49,836 nucleotides of DNA from Caldilineaceae bacterium SB0664_bin_27 (GTDB lineage Bacteria; Chloroflexota; Anaerolineae; Caldilineales; Caldilineaceae), in the NCBI GenBank assembly GCA_009838625.1, contig VXRG01000040.1, positions 1 to 49,836 of the forward strand, in the 5' to 3' direction. Shown piece by piece: positions 17,015 to 26,090 of this stretch. A program made the translations under genes and the position numbers. Below the pieces are notes generated by a model. The model searched no databases, had not been told where the DNA came from, and saw only the letters and a list, made by a program, of their open reading frames with translations. Positions within the stretch are counted from its first letter, which is position 1; each line of letters starts with the position of its first letter.

Positions 17015-18013
17015 ATGCGCGAATATATCCTGCGTCGCGTCCTGCAGTTGATTCCGACGCTTATCCTCATTTCAATAGTCAGCTTTACCATCATCCAGCT
17101 CCCGCCGGGTGATTACGTGACCACCTATGTGGCCAATCTGGCAGCGGCCGGCGAGGAGCTGAGTGAAGAGGAAATCGTGGCGCTGGAGGCCCACTACGGT
17201 CTGAACCAGCCCGGCTACATTCAGTACGTCAAGTGGATCACGAACTTCGTACAAGGGGATATGGGGCTTTCCTTCTATTGGGATCGCCCCGTCAACAGGC
17301 TGATAGGCGAGCGGCTCATGTTGACGATGATCATGTCCTTCTTCACGCTGCTGTTCGTCTATGCCATGGCCATACCCATCGGCATCTATTCCGCGGTGCG
17401 CCAGTACAGCCTGGCCGACTATGTGTTCACTTTTGTTGGTTTCATTGGGTTGGCGACGCCGAACTTTCTCCTGGCGCTAATCTTCATGTACATAGGCATC
17501 AAGGTCTTCGGCGCCAGCGCGGGCGGCCTGTTTTCGACCGAGTATCTGGACGCGGAGTGGAGCATTGCCAAAGTCTGGGATATGTTGAAGCACATGTGGC
17601 TACCGGTCGTGATCGTCGGAACTGCCGGCACGGCCGGCACGATCCGCGTGATGCGGGCGACGACGCTGGATGAGATAGGTAGACCATATGTGGAGACGGC
17701 GCGGTCCAAGGGCCTGCGTGAAGGTCAGCTCACGATGAAGTATCCGGTGCGAGTAGCCCTCAACCCGATCCTGAGCACCATAGGCTGGCGCCTCCCCGAG
17801 ATAGTCTCCGGCACCGTTCTCGTGGCCCTGGTTTTGAATTTGCCGACCACCGGGCCTCTGCTCTGGCGCGCGCTGATGTCCCAGGACCTCTATCTTGCCG
17901 CCAGCATGATTATGATTCTAAGCTCCCTCACGCTAGTCGGGACGCTCATCTCGGATATCCTCCTGGCATGGGTCGACCCCCGAATACGCTACGGGGAACG
18001 GGGTACAACATGA
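17015..18013 (+). CDS. Dipeptide/oligopeptide-type ABC permease, DppB-like
   Basis: This 332-residue inner-membrane protein has the DppB layout: an N-terminal membrane helix (residues about 8-30), a periplasmic segment containing YGLNQP and YVKWI, then five further helices with the BPD transport domain. The ATPase-contacting EAA loop is seen in RPYVETARSKGLREGQLTMKYPVRVALNP. The C-terminus VDPRIRYG is typical of the family. No clear ribosome site precedes the ATG, so translation may be weak or coupled to the message from the binding-protein gene. It overlaps the next gene by four bases (ATGA), which couples the two permeases. Confidence 0.93.
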   Translation: MREYILRRVLQLIPTLILISIVSFTIIQLPPGDYVTTYVANLAAAGEELSEEEIVALEAHYGLNQPGYIQYVKWITNFVQGDMGLSFYWDRPVNRLIGERLMLTMIMSFFTLLFVYAMAIPIGIYSAVRQYSLADYVFTFVGFIGLATPNFLLALIFMYIGIKVFGASAGGLFSTEYLDAEWSIAKVWDMLKHMWLPVVIVGTAGTAGTIRVMRATTLDEIGRPYVETARSKGLREGQLTMKYPVRVALNPILSTIGWRLPEIVSGTVLVALVLNLPTTGPLLWRALMSQDLYLAASMIMILSSLTLVGTLISDILLAWVDPRIRYGERGTT

Positions 18014-19197
18014 CCACCGCAGCCTCTCCCGAGCGGGCATCCTCGCCCTACGAAGGCGGAGACCTGTCCGGTCTTCTCGAAGCCGAAGGGACAATTGGCG
18101 AGTCCACGACCCAGTTCCTGACGCCGCGACAGCTGATGCTCATCCGCTTCCGGCGCAACAAGATGGCAGTCTTTTCGATGTGGTTCCTCGCCCTTCTTTA
18201 CCTTGCCGCGCTTTTGGCGCCGGCCATCTCGCCTTACGATAAGGCGCATCGCTTCAACAAGCATCTCTATCTCCCTCCAAGAGACATCCACATTCGGGCT
18301 GACGACGGAAGCTGGCGGCTTCCTTTCGTGTACGCCGTCAAGATTGAAACCAATAAGGAAACATTTACGCGCGACTTTGTCGAAGACCGCAGCCAGCAAT
18401 ATCCGGTCCAGTTTTTTGTAAAGGGGGACCCCTACAAGCTTTGGGGCAAATTCAGAATGGACTGGCATCTCTTCGGGGTCGAAAACGCCGAAGAGGTCGG
18501 CCCGATCTTCCTTATGGGCGGCGACAAGTTTGGTCGTGACATTTTCGGGCGCGCACTCCACGGCGGCCGCATCTCCTTAACGATTGGCCTTGTCGGCGTT
18601 TCCATCGCCCTGGTCATCGGACTGGTGCTGGGAGGCCTGTCCGGGCTGTACGGCGGTGTGGTAGACAACCTGATCCAGCGGCTTATCGAGTTCATTCGCT
18701 CCATTCCGACGATTCCCCTGTGGATGGGACTGGCAGCCGCGATGCCGGTCGACTGGCCGCAGACCCGGGTCTACTTTGGCATTACGATCATACTCTCGTT
18801 GCTTGCCTGGACGACCCTGGCGCGCGTGGTGAGGGGAAAGTTCCTCTCCCTACGCAATGAAGACTTCGTGCTGGCGGCACAGTCTGCGGGCGCGAACCAG
18901 TGGTACCTGATTTGGCAGCACCTCGTTCCCTCCTTCATGAGCTATGTGTTGGTGGACATCACGCTCGCCATTCCCGGGATGATCCTTGGCGAAACGGCCC
19001 TGAGTTTTCTCGGGCTGGGTCTGGTTTCGCCGACCGTGAGCTGGGGCGTGATGCTCAAGGACGCACAGCAGGTTGTCGAGATCGCGATTCATCCCTGGAT
19101 CCTGTGGCCGGCGATGTTCGTGGTCGTCACGGTGCTGGCGCTGAACTTTATCGGCGACGGCCTGCGAGATGCAGCCGACCCGTACGCAGACCTGTAA
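18010..19197 (+). CDS. Dipeptide/oligopeptide-type ABC permease, DppC-like
   Basis: This 395-residue inner-membrane protein pairs with the DppB-like permease. The start at 18010 overlaps the previous stop as ATGA. An ATG at 17968 in the same frame would lie deep inside the upstream gene. After a cytoplasmic N-terminus and one helix (MWFLALLYLAALLAPAIS), an unusually long external insert of roughly 100 residues precedes GGDKFGRDIFGRALHGGRISL and the BPD domain. DppC proteins are usually about 300 residues, so this one is long because of that insert. The EAA loop is in EDFVLAAQSAGANQWYLIWQHLVP. The protein ends in the common DGLRDAADPYADL tail. Confidence 0.93.
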   Translation: MTTAASPERASSPYEGGDLSGLLEAEGTIGESTTQFLTPRQLMLIRFRRNKMAVFSMWFLALLYLAALLAPAISPYDKAHRFNKHLYLPPRDIHIRADDGSWRLPFVYAVKIETNKETFTRDFVEDRSQQYPVQFFVKGDPYKLWGKFRMDWHLFGVENAEEVGPIFLMGGDKFGRDIFGRALHGGRISLTIGLVGVSIALVIGLVLGGLSGLYGGVVDNLIQRLIEFIRSIPTIPLWMGLAAAMPVDWPQTRVYFGITIILSLLAWTTLARVVRGKFLSLRNEDFVLAAQSAGANQWYLIWQHLVPSFMSYVLVDITLAIPGMILGETALSFLGLGLVSPTVSWGVMLKDAQQVVEIAIHPWILWPAMFVVVTVLALNFIGDGLRDAADPYADL

Positions 19198-19264
19198 ATG
19201 AAGCCGTCCCAATTCCGACTTCCAGACCGGCTTCCTCCAAAGACCAAGTGCTTCAAGTGAACCT

Positions 19265-20314
19265 ATGGACACGCTGCTGGAAGTAAGGGATTTGCAGACT
19301 CATTTCTTCATGACCGAAGGGATCGCCAAGGCGGTGGACAGCACCACCTTTTCGATTCGACGCGGGCAGGTCCTGGGCGTGGTGGGCGAAAGCGGCTGCG
19401 GAAAAAGCGTTACCGCGCGCTCGATCATGCGCATGGTGCGACCGCCAGGACACACGGTTGACGGCGAGATACTCTACACGAGGCCTGACGATGACGGGCA
19501 GAGCACCGTCGTGGACCTGCTGCAACTTCCCGCAACCGGAACAGAGATGCGGGCGATCCGCGGCGGCGAGATTGCAATGATTTTTCAGGAGCCGCGCGCC
19601 TCCCTCAGCCCCGTGCACAAGATAGGGGACCAGATAGCCGAGAACATCCTGCTGCACCAGCCCGTTTCCCAGTCCGAGGCGGAAGACATCGCCATCGACA
19701 TGCTTAGGCAGGTGCATATTCCGCTGGCGGAACAGCGTATGGACGCCTTCGCCCACCAACTGAGTGGAGGCATGTGCCAGCGCGTCATGATCGCGATGGC
19801 GCTTTCCTGCCACCCCAGTCTTCTCATCGCAGACGAACCCACCACGGCGCTGGACGTGACGACGGAGGCCCAGATCCTGGAGCTGATGCAGGGCCTGCAG
19901 GCCGAGCTGAACATGGCCATCATGTTTATCACGCATGATTTGGGCGTTGTCGCCGATATGGCCGACGAAGTGGCGGTCATGTACCTTGGGAAGATCGTCG
20001 AACAAGGCGCAGCCGACGACATTTTCCGCGACCCCAAACATCCCTACACGATCGCGTTGCTGGAGTCCCTGCCGCGCATGGACCAGAAGCGGGAATGGCT
20101 GCAGACGATCCGGGGCGTGGTGCCGGACCCCTACAGCACGCTCAAAGGCTGTCCTTTCCATCCGCGTTGCGCCGATTTCATCGCCGGCGTTTGCGACGAG
20201 ATCGTGCCTCAGCCGATCACCTTGGAAGACAACCGGGAGGTGCGGTGCCTCCTGTACACGGAACACGCGCACCAGGACAGCCCCCCAGTCGCAGAGGAAA
20301 CAGGCCATCAATAG
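19265..20314 (+). CDS. ABC transporter ATPase, DppD/OppD-like
   Basis: This 349-residue cytoplasmic ATPase powers the importer. Walker A is GESGCGKS (41-48), the signature is LSGGMCQR, Walker B is [12 protein letters not shown] and the switch His is in [13 protein letters not shown]. The C-terminal oligopeptide-transporter domain is present, with [12 protein letters not shown] and the CPFHPRC cysteine motif, which in OppD-type ATPases can hold an iron-sulfur cluster. In most relatives the signature reads GGMRQR; here the Arg is Cys. The ribosome site is weak. It follows the permease gene by 67 bp and runs directly into the DppF-like gene. Confidence 0.94.
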   Translation: MDTLLEVRDLQTHFFMTEGIAKAVDSTTFSIRRGQVLGVVGESGCGKSVTARSIMRMVRPPGHTVDGEILYTRPDDDGQSTVVDLLQLPATGTEMRAIRGGEIAMIFQEPRASLSPVHKIGDQIAENILLHQPVSQSEAEDIAIDMLRQVHIPLAEQRMDAFAHQLSGGMCQRVMIAMALSCHPSLLIADEPTTALDVTTEAQILELMQGLQAELNMAIMFITHDLGVVADMADEVAVMYLGKIVEQGAADDIFRDPKHPYTIALLESLPRMDQKREWLQTIRGVVPDPYSTLKGCPFHPRCADFIAGVCDEIVPQPITLEDNREVRCLLYTEHAHQDSPPVAEETGHQ

Positions 20315-21344
20315 CGAATCTGACAGCTATCCACTGCTGGAAGTCAGCGGACTGAAGAAACACTTTCCCATCACATCCGGACTGTTCTCCAAGGTCGTCA
20401 GCCACATCAAGGCCGTGGACGGCGTCGACTTTGCGCTGCAGAAGGGAGAAACGTTGGGCCTGGTCGGCGAGAGCGGCTGCGGCAAGACGACGGTGGGCCG
20501 GCTGATCATGCGCTTGTACGAACCGACCGCAGGAGACATTCAGTTTCGTCCTCAAGGCGAAGAGGGCGAGGACTACAACCTGGCCGCGCTGGACAATGCG
20601 GCGCTGCGTCCGGTGCGCTCCCAGTTGCAGATGATCTTTCAGGACCCGTACACTTCGCTCAATCCCCGCAAAACGATTCTCGATATTATCGGCGAGCCGC
20701 TGCGGCTCAACGGCATGGGCAGGGGGTCCGAACTTGAGGACCGCGTGGTGGAGATGCTGCGCCTGGTGGGGCTGCGGCCCGAGTACATCACGCGCTATCC
20801 CCATGCGTTCAGCGGAGGACAGCGCCAGCGCATCGGCATCGCCCGCGCCCTCATTCTCAACCCGACACTCGTTATCGCGGACGAGCCGGTCTCCGCGCTC
20901 GACGTCTCGGTCCAGGCACAGATCCTCAACCTACTCAAGTTTTTGCAGCGGGAACTGGACCTGACCTACCTCTTCATCGCCCATGATCTCGGTGTCGTCA
21001 AGCACATCAGCGACCGGGTGGCGGTGATGTATGTCGGCAAACTGGTAGAGATGGCAGACGCAGACGAACTCTACCGCCAGCCGCTGCACCCCTACACAGA
21101 GGCGCTGCTCTCGGCCGTCCACGCGGCGGGTCCGGCGCACAGCCAGCGAGAGCGGATCGTCCTGGAAGGGGAAGTTGCGGACCCGTCCAACCCTCCACCG
21201 GGCTGCTACTTCCATCCTCGCTGCCGCTACGCCCAGGAGCGCTGCCAGGAGGAGACGCCAGAGTTGCGCAACCTGGTAGACGAGAGATTCGTTGCCTGCC
21301 ACTTTGCGGAAGAGCTGGACCTGGCGGGCGCCGCCACTGAATAG
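20307..21344 (+). CDS. ABC transporter ATPase, DppF/OppF-like, probable ATC start
   Basis: The second ATPase subunit has about 345 residues. It shows Walker A GESGCGKT, signature FSGGQRQR, Walker [25 protein letters not shown] and a C-terminal CYFHPRC motif. No ATG, GTG or TTG lies between the frame's plausible N-terminus and far inside the upstream gene. The first in-frame ATG (20508) would remove Walker A. The best start is ATC at 20307, six bases after GAGGAAA (20294-20300) and overlapping the DppD stop by eight bases. ATC starts are very rare, so a base error (ATG read as ATC) is the alternative. CTG at 20334 has no ribosome site. Confidence 0.9.
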   Translation: MNSESDSYPLLEVSGLKKHFPITSGLFSKVVSHIKAVDGVDFALQKGETLGLVGESGCGKTTVGRLIMRLYEPTAGDIQFRPQGEEGEDYNLAALDNAALRPVRSQLQMIFQDPYTSLNPRKTILDIIGEPLRLNGMGRGSELEDRVVEMLRLVGLRPEYITRYPHAFSGGQRQRIGIARALILNPTLVIADEPVSALDVSVQAQILNLLKFLQRELDLTYLFIAHDLGVVKHISDRVAVMYVGKLVEMADADELYRQPLHPYTEALLSAVHAAGPAHSQRERIVLEGEVADPSNPPPGCYFHPRCRYAQERCQEETPELRNLVDERFVACHFAEELDLAGAATE

Positions 21345-21377
21345 ACCCAACGCCAAACCCATGAGGAGAAAGCGCTG

Positions 21378-22535
21378 ATGAGTATGCGCCCCATCACCTC
21401 CGGGCCGAAGCATCACTGGTTCGGCTACTACGACAAGCTGCAGTTCGACCCCTCCAGCCGCTATGTGCTCGGGATGGAGGTCGATTTTGAGCACCGTTCG
21501 CCGAACGCAGATGACGTGATCGGCATCGGGATGATCGACCTGGCTGACGGGAACCGCTGGATCGAGCTGGGTGAGACAAGGGCCTGGTGCTGGCAGCAGG
21601 GCTGTATGCTGCAGTGGGTCCCCGGCTCCGATAGGGAGGTCGTCTGGAACGATCGAGTGGACGACCGCTTCGTCTGCCATATCATGGACGTTCATTCAGG
21701 CAGGAGGCGCACGGTCGGATATCCGATCTATACCGTTTCCCCCGACGGGCGCACCGCGGTCGGCGCCGACTTCCGCCGCATCAACCACATGCGGCCCGGC
21801 TACGGTTACGCCGGCATCCCCGATCCGAACTTCGAGCAGCTGGCGCCCGAAGACGCAGGAATTCATCGTATCGACCTCGAGACCGGCGAAGCCTCGCTCA
21901 TCATTTCGATTGCGCAGGTGGCCGCGATCCCCTATCCCCACATGGACATCAGCGGAGCCAGACACTACTTCAACCACCTCCTCTTCAATACCGACGGGTC
22001 CCGTTTCATCTTTCTGCACCGCTGGCGTTTCGGCGATGCCGGGTTCAGCACGCGCATGATGACGGCCGCGGCTGACGGCTCCGACATCTACGCCGTCGAC
22101 CAATACGGGCACACTTCCCACTTCATCTGGCGCGATCCGGAGCAGATCCTGGCGTGGGCCAAGCATCCTTCACACGGCGACGCCTTCTACATTTACCGCG
22201 ACGGCACGCAGGATGTGGATGTTATCGGCAAGGGTGTGATGAAGCTGAACGGGCACTGCACCTATCTTACCGACACAAACTGGATATTGAACGACACCTA
22301 CCCCGTGGCCAGAGGCGACGGCAGGGTCCAGGAGCTGTATCTATACAACGTGGAGAGCGGCGAGAGAACGGAACTGGGAGAGTACGCCTCGTACCAGGGG
22401 TACGAAGGCGAGTGGCGCTGCGATCTGCATCCTCGCTCCAGCCCGGACGGGAGGCTGATCACAGTCGATTCAGTGCATGGCGGCGACGGCCGTCAGATCT
22501 ACCTGATGGACATCTCCGCGCACCAGGGCGCCTAA
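21378..22535 (+). CDS. Cytosolic beta-propeller protein of unknown function, group B paralog 2
   Basis: This 385-residue protein is the fifth family member and the partner of the gene at 8375, sharing GPKHHWFGYYDKLQFDP, RPGYGYAGIPDP, PYPHMDISGARHYFN, LNGHCTYL, LNDTYP, CDLHPRSSPDG and DSVHGGDGRQIYL. It has GAGGAGA upstream of its ATG and starts 33 bp after the DppF-like gene, so it is very probably the last gene of the transporter operon. This direct link is the best evidence that the family works on what the importer brings in. It is cytosolic and lacks a signal peptide. The reaction is unknown. Confidence 0.86.
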   Translation: MSMRPITSGPKHHWFGYYDKLQFDPSSRYVLGMEVDFEHRSPNADDVIGIGMIDLADGNRWIELGETRAWCWQQGCMLQWVPGSDREVVWNDRVDDRFVCHIMDVHSGRRRTVGYPIYTVSPDGRTAVGADFRRINHMRPGYGYAGIPDPNFEQLAPEDAGIHRIDLETGEASLIISIAQVAAIPYPHMDISGARHYFNHLLFNTDGSRFIFLHRWRFGDAGFSTRMMTAAADGSDIYAVDQYGHTSHFIWRDPEQILAWAKHPSHGDAFYIYRDGTQDVDVIGKGVMKLNGHCTYLTDTNWILNDTYPVARGDGRVQELYLYNVESGERTELGEYASYQGYEGEWRCDLHPRSSPDGRLITVDSVHGGDGRQIYLMDISAHQGA

Positions 22536-22554
22536 GGGAGTTCTTCGGAGCGAC

Positions 22555-22572
22555 GCGCCGTTGTTTCGGCGC
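22555..22572. terminator. Hairpin between convergent genes
   Basis: GCGCCG and CGGCGC form a perfect 6-bp stem with loop TTGTTT in the 58-bp gap between the last propeller gene (+) and the PH-like gene (-). It could serve both directions, though neither side has a T-run. Confidence 0.45.
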
Positions 22573-22593
22573 AGTAGACAAGGCCGGGGAGCG

Positions 22594-23127
22594 CTAGTTC
22601 CAGGTATAGGTAGCCTTGTCGTCCTGGGGAATCGAATCGAAATCCTGCATAGCCTGCCGTCTTTCCGGCTTCAAGCCGGCGCGGCTGGCGATTTCCCCTG
22701 CCAGTTCAGGAATGAAAGGAAGATCCTCGCGAAACAGGACGGTCGAATCTTCCGGCGTGTAGTGAACCTGCATTTCCACGTCGGCCTCGCTTGCTTCCCT
22801 TCTCTTCACGATCACGTCCATGCGTGTAAAGTGCCCCCAGTCCCAATTGCGGGAAAGCGCCCAGAAGCGCAACGGGCTCTTTATCGCGAGACCTTCTTCA
22901 GTGACTTCGTAAACGGTTCCAAGATCGATGATGTGACCGTACAGGAGCAGCGCGCCCCAGATCAGAAAGGTCCAGGCGATGGCCTCTACGAAATAGATCC
23001 GGTTAATTCCCAATGTGAAGGTCAGCGTTCCTGCAATGAGAAGCGCAACTGCGGAGACCATCGACTTGGGTTTCCCTCTGAAGGTCACCGATTCCGGGCT
23101 ACTTTCTGCCTGTAGGGATTCAGCCAT
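22594..23127 (-). CDS. Membrane protein with bacterial PH-like domain
   Basis: This 177-residue protein has a short polar N-terminus, two adjacent membrane helices (about residues 28-68: SAVALLIAGTLTFTLGI and AIAWTFLIWGALLLYG), and then a cytosolic part with TVYEVTEEGLAIKSPLRFWALSRNWDWGHFTRMDVI. That strand pattern is typical of bacterial PH-like domains (YdbT/YdbS type), whose roles are mostly unknown. It has its own likely promoter and is 210 bp from the AAA gene, so it need not belong to the same operon. No catalytic residues are evident. Confidence 0.6.
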   Translation of the reverse strand: MAESLQAESSPESVTFRGKPKSMVSAVALLIAGTLTFTLGINRIYFVEAIAWTFLIWGALLLYGHIIDLGTVYEVTEEGLAIKSPLRFWALSRNWDWGHFTRMDVIVKRREASEADVEMQVHYTPEDSTVLFREDLPFIPELAGEIASRAGLKPERRQAMQDFDSIPQDDKATYTWN

Positions 23128-23229
23128 AGAACGACTCTGCCTTGAAAGGATGATTTGGGATTGCTGCCGAGCAACTGCAGGCGATACGGACGCTACTGCA
23201 CATAGAACCGCAATTGTCGGACTGCGAAT

Positions 23230-23257
23230 AGTATAGACCGAAGGGCAAAGCCAACAA
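23230..23257 (-). promoter_or_regulatory. Promoter for PH-like membrane protein gene
   Basis: On the minus strand TTGTTG (23257-23252) and TATACT (23235-23230) are 16 bp apart. The start of transcription would be near 23223, about 95 bases before the gene. Confidence 0.4.
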
Positions 23258-23336
23258 AATCCGGGGGACAGCTACGAACGGCAAGTAGCCGCCTGCCAGC
23301 TCCGCGTTTTACTGCAGGCCCTCCGGTTTTGTTCGC

Positions 23337-24704
23337 TCAGTCTATGACGAGGCGGTATCCTCTTCCTCTAACGGTGGTAATGTAAACGGGCTCCGCGGGG
23401 TCGGGCTCGACCTTCTGGCGTAAGCGGCTGATCAGCTTCTCGATGCGGGCGTCGTCCACGTCCGGCAGTTGCTCTTCGCCCCAAACGCCGTTGACGATCT
23501 CGAACTTGTCAACAATTTTGTTGCTGTTCTGGTAAAGCAACTTCACCATCTGATACTCAAGCGCGGTGAGTTCGATCTGGCGGCCGCCGACAGTCACTTC
23601 CCCGCTCTCGTCATCCACATGGAGCCCTTCGTCAGAAGGGGCGGAAGCCTGGTGCGCTAGAACGTATTCGGCGAAGAGCCGGCAGAAAGCACGCAACTCC
23701 TCCCGCTCCCGGACCAGGATGTGGTGCTTCATCAACTGCGACAGAGAGGCGGGGTCAGGCTCGAGCCCAGAGAAAAGGAGCCGCAGGTTCTCCTGCTGGT
23801 CCACTGTGCAGCTCTTCCAGATTTTTTCGCTCTCTGTTTGCAAGGTCTGATCCTGGTGAAGCCTGTCGATCAGGCCCCGGAGAAAGACGAAGCGATTCTG
23901 CTCACTTTCGCTTTCCTGTTCCCTGGCCGCGTCCGCACGGCCAAGAATCCTGCTGACTCCGGCCAGATAGCCCGGATGCCCGCCGGTCCACTGGTAGACA
24001 AAGTCGATATCCTCTTCAAAAGGAACGCTTCCATACTGAGCGCTGAAGTGTCGCATGTATCGTTCCACTTCATGTCGTGGAAGCGGGCCAAGATGCCAGG
24101 GATGATGGGTGAAGAGCTCGCCGAATTCACCGCTGTGGTCTCCGGGCCGTAATGTTGCGAGCGGCCGTACCGTTGCGGTCACGAAGACAAGCCGGTTGCC
24201 GTAGCGGTCCTTCTTGGCCCGCAGGTTGAGAAACACGCGCGTGTCGATCTGCTGGAATGGCTCGTCGAACTCGTCGAACAGCAGGATCAGTTTGTAATCG
24301 GGTTTGTGAAGGGCGGCGGTCAGTCCGTTGCTGAAACTCAGAGGCACCTGAAATACGTTCGCGGGGGCTACCAGGGCCTCGTAGGCGTTCTGCAGCTCCT
24401 GGTTTTCAGCCAGAGCCGGGCTGCTTTCCTGCAGGCATCTCAGCACAAGCTCATAGAATCCCTGCTCCGTCATATCCAGCATGCGGTTGCAATCGATATA
24501 GACCGGCAGGACCGCGCTTCCTTCTTCTCCCAGCTGCTGGATCCAGACATCGACGTGGGCCAGCACACGCATCAGAGAAGACTTTCCCACATTGCTGAAT
24601 CCAGTCAACTCGACGCAATGGGATCTGTTGAGAAGCTGTATAATAGGCCCGACGTCGGTCTGCCGCATGTAGCTTCCATCTGATTGGCGCAGCGTAGTCG
24701 TCAT
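23337..24704 (-). CDS. AAA/STAND-type ATPase fused to OmpR-type winged helix
   Basis: This 455-residue protein has an N-terminal P-loop domain with Walker A GFSNVGKS (35-42) and Walker B LILLFDEFDEP (Asp144, Glu145), then a helical region. A C-terminal winged helix of the OmpR/PhoB type follows at about 360-455 (LTALEYQMVKLLYQNSNKIV, the DARIEKLISRLRQKV recognition part and TTVRGRGYRLV). There is no receiver domain. It probably senses a signal through nucleotide binding and regulates transcription or nucleates a complex. The start has GGGGAGGGC upstream. It lies 87 bp after the MutL-like gene on the same strand, so it could be the last gene of that operon or its regulator. Confidence 0.82.
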   Translation of the reverse strand: MTTTLRQSDGSYMRQTDVGPIIQLLNRSHCVELTGFSNVGKSSLMRVLAHVDVWIQQLGEEGSAVLPVYIDCNRMLDMTEQGFYELVLRCLQESSPALAENQELQNAYEALVAPANVFQVPLSFSNGLTAALHKPDYKLILLFDEFDEPFQQIDTRVFLNLRAKKDRYGNRLVFVTATVRPLATLRPGDHSGEFGELFTHHPWHLGPLPRHEVERYMRHFSAQYGSVPFEEDIDFVYQWTGGHPGYLAGVSRILGRADAAREQESESEQNRFVFLRGLIDRLHQDQTLQTESEKIWKSCTVDQQENLRLLFSGLEPDPASLSQLMKHHILVREREELRAFCRLFAEYVLAHQASAPSDEGLHVDDESGEVTVGGRQIELTALEYQMVKLLYQNSNKIVDKFEIVNGVWGEEQLPDVDDARIEKLISRLRQKVEPDPAEPVYITTVRGRGYRLVID

Positions 24705-24791
24705 AAGCCCTCCCCAATCGACTGCCTTTCTGGATTCAGTTCTCCCACTGGGGTTCTGTACCCTACATTTTCAACAACTTGGTCATGTGCG

Positions 24792-26090
24792 TCAAGCGGC
24801 GGCGAATTCCCTTCCATTCTCCATGAGAAGGTCTGCCGTCAGCACCTGTAGAACCGCCTCCGGCGCATTCCGGCCGATTCCGGCCACTGCGGGGACAAGG
24901 CCCAGGGGATCCCACCAGTATGCGGGCAAAGCCTTCGATCCCTGAGGGCCCAGTACCGGCGGCGGCTGCGACGGCCGGGGCCACTGCGCGGGCCAGCGGC
25001 CGCTGACCAGGCGGACAGGAGGCCAGTCAGCCAGGATATCCGGGCGTTCTCCCGGACGCACACAGTTTATCCGCAGGCCTTCTCTTTCCTGATCGGGCAT
25101 CTCCCATGTCCAAACGTGCAGCCACCTATCTTCCGCGGCGTACAGCCCATGCAAGGCCGGCAGCTGCTGACGCCGCCTCCAGAGCCGGACCGCCTGGGCA
25201 AAGGCCCAATGCGTGCTGGAGAGTTCCACCGTCTGATCAAGCCACCCGGCGATGTCCTGCATAGCGGGCAGGCTCAAGGAACGTTGCCAGTGAAGCCGCT
25301 CCAGTACGCTGTGCAGTGCAGTAGCGCTGTAGCTCCCGGAGGCGGTGAACACGTTACCGGCCGCCGCAGCCTCACCCCCGCCGGTCGCCTGCCGCCAACT
25401 TGCCAGTGCCGCGCCGGCCAGCTGGCTGTTTCCGGCAAAACAGAATACCGGTCTGTTCCCCTCCGGGAGGGCCGCGGCTGCCTCGATCACGAGCCGGCTC
25501 AGAGCCATGACCTGCTCCTGGCTCTGCGGCGCAATCTGTTCGCGGCCGCCCACAATCAGAATGACGTCCGGTCGCAGCGCCTGCAGTTCCCCGGTCAAAG
25601 CCCTTGTACTTTGATATGGGCCCGGCAGATAGGTCGCGACCGGGTTGCACAGGGCGCCGGCAAGTGCGGCTTCGCCGGCAGTGAGGCTGCCGCCGCCGGA
25701 AAGGCCAGCCATCCAGACTCGCAAGGGCGGTTGCAGGTCCGCTACCGCGAAGGCCTGACCAACTCCATCGAAGGCCGCCTCGCCGGGCGTGTGGAGACGG
25801 GGCCGCTGTTTCTTCACATCCCAGAGGGCGATGCTGAACTGACTTTCCAGGCGGCTGATTGCCCCTACAAGAGCGGCCTTACTTTCATTCGGCCCGGCCT
25901 GCTCCGACAGCTCGACAGTCTGCCATCCTACCAGTCTGTGTATTTCTTCGACCGGTTCGATCAAGACGGCTGCAGCGCGCCGCGGCTCTGCGGCGAGTGC
26001 CAGTATGCTCTGCGGGGCGAAGTCGGCCAATGAGTTCGCTGTAGGTCCGTGACCAGGGGAGGCCGGCGGCTGGAGGCGCGAAAGGGTCAT
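24792..26090 (-). CDS. MutL-like (glutamate mutase L family-like) protein
   Basis: This 432-residue protein is not identified with certainty. Its order of segments resembles Chloroflexota proteins of the glutamate mutase L family, which have an ASKHA-like fold: VLIEPVEEIHRLVG, PLRVWMAGLSGGG, a LRPDVILIVGG block, and RPVFCFAGNSQLA. True MutL proteins start with a nucleotide-binding DIGST motif that I do not see, so it may be a divergent or partial relative. The last part (YWWDPLGLVPAVAGIGRNAPEAVLQVL) also fits. I start it at the ATG at 26090, which overlaps the stop of the upstream gene as ATGA. The GTG at 26117 would give a longer overlap. It closes a six-gene operon of membrane proteins. Confidence 0.6.
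   Translation of the reverse strand: MTLSRLQPPASPGHGPTANSLADFAPQSILALAAEPRRAAAVLIEPVEEIHRLVGWQTVELSEQAGPNESKAALVGAISRLESQFSIALWDVKKQRPRLHTPGEAAFDGVGQAFAVADLQPPLRVWMAGLSGGGSLTAGEAALAGALCNPVATYLPGPYQSTRALTGELQALRPDVILIVGGREQIAPQSQEQVMALSRLVIEAAAALPEGNRPVFCFAGNSQLAGAALASWRQATGGGEAAAAGNVFTASGSYSATALHSVLERLHWQRSLSLPAMQDIAGWLDQTVELSSTHWAFAQAVRLWRRRQQLPALHGLYAAEDRWLHVWTWEMPDQEREGLRINCVRPGERPDILADWPPVRLVSGRWPAQWPRPSQPPPVLGPQGSKALPAYWWDPLGLVPAVAGIGRNAPEAVLQVLTADLLMENGREFAAA

Noticed and set aside
24640..24655. TATAAT-like sequence
   Set aside because: It lies inside the AAA gene near its start with no matching -35 facing a gene.
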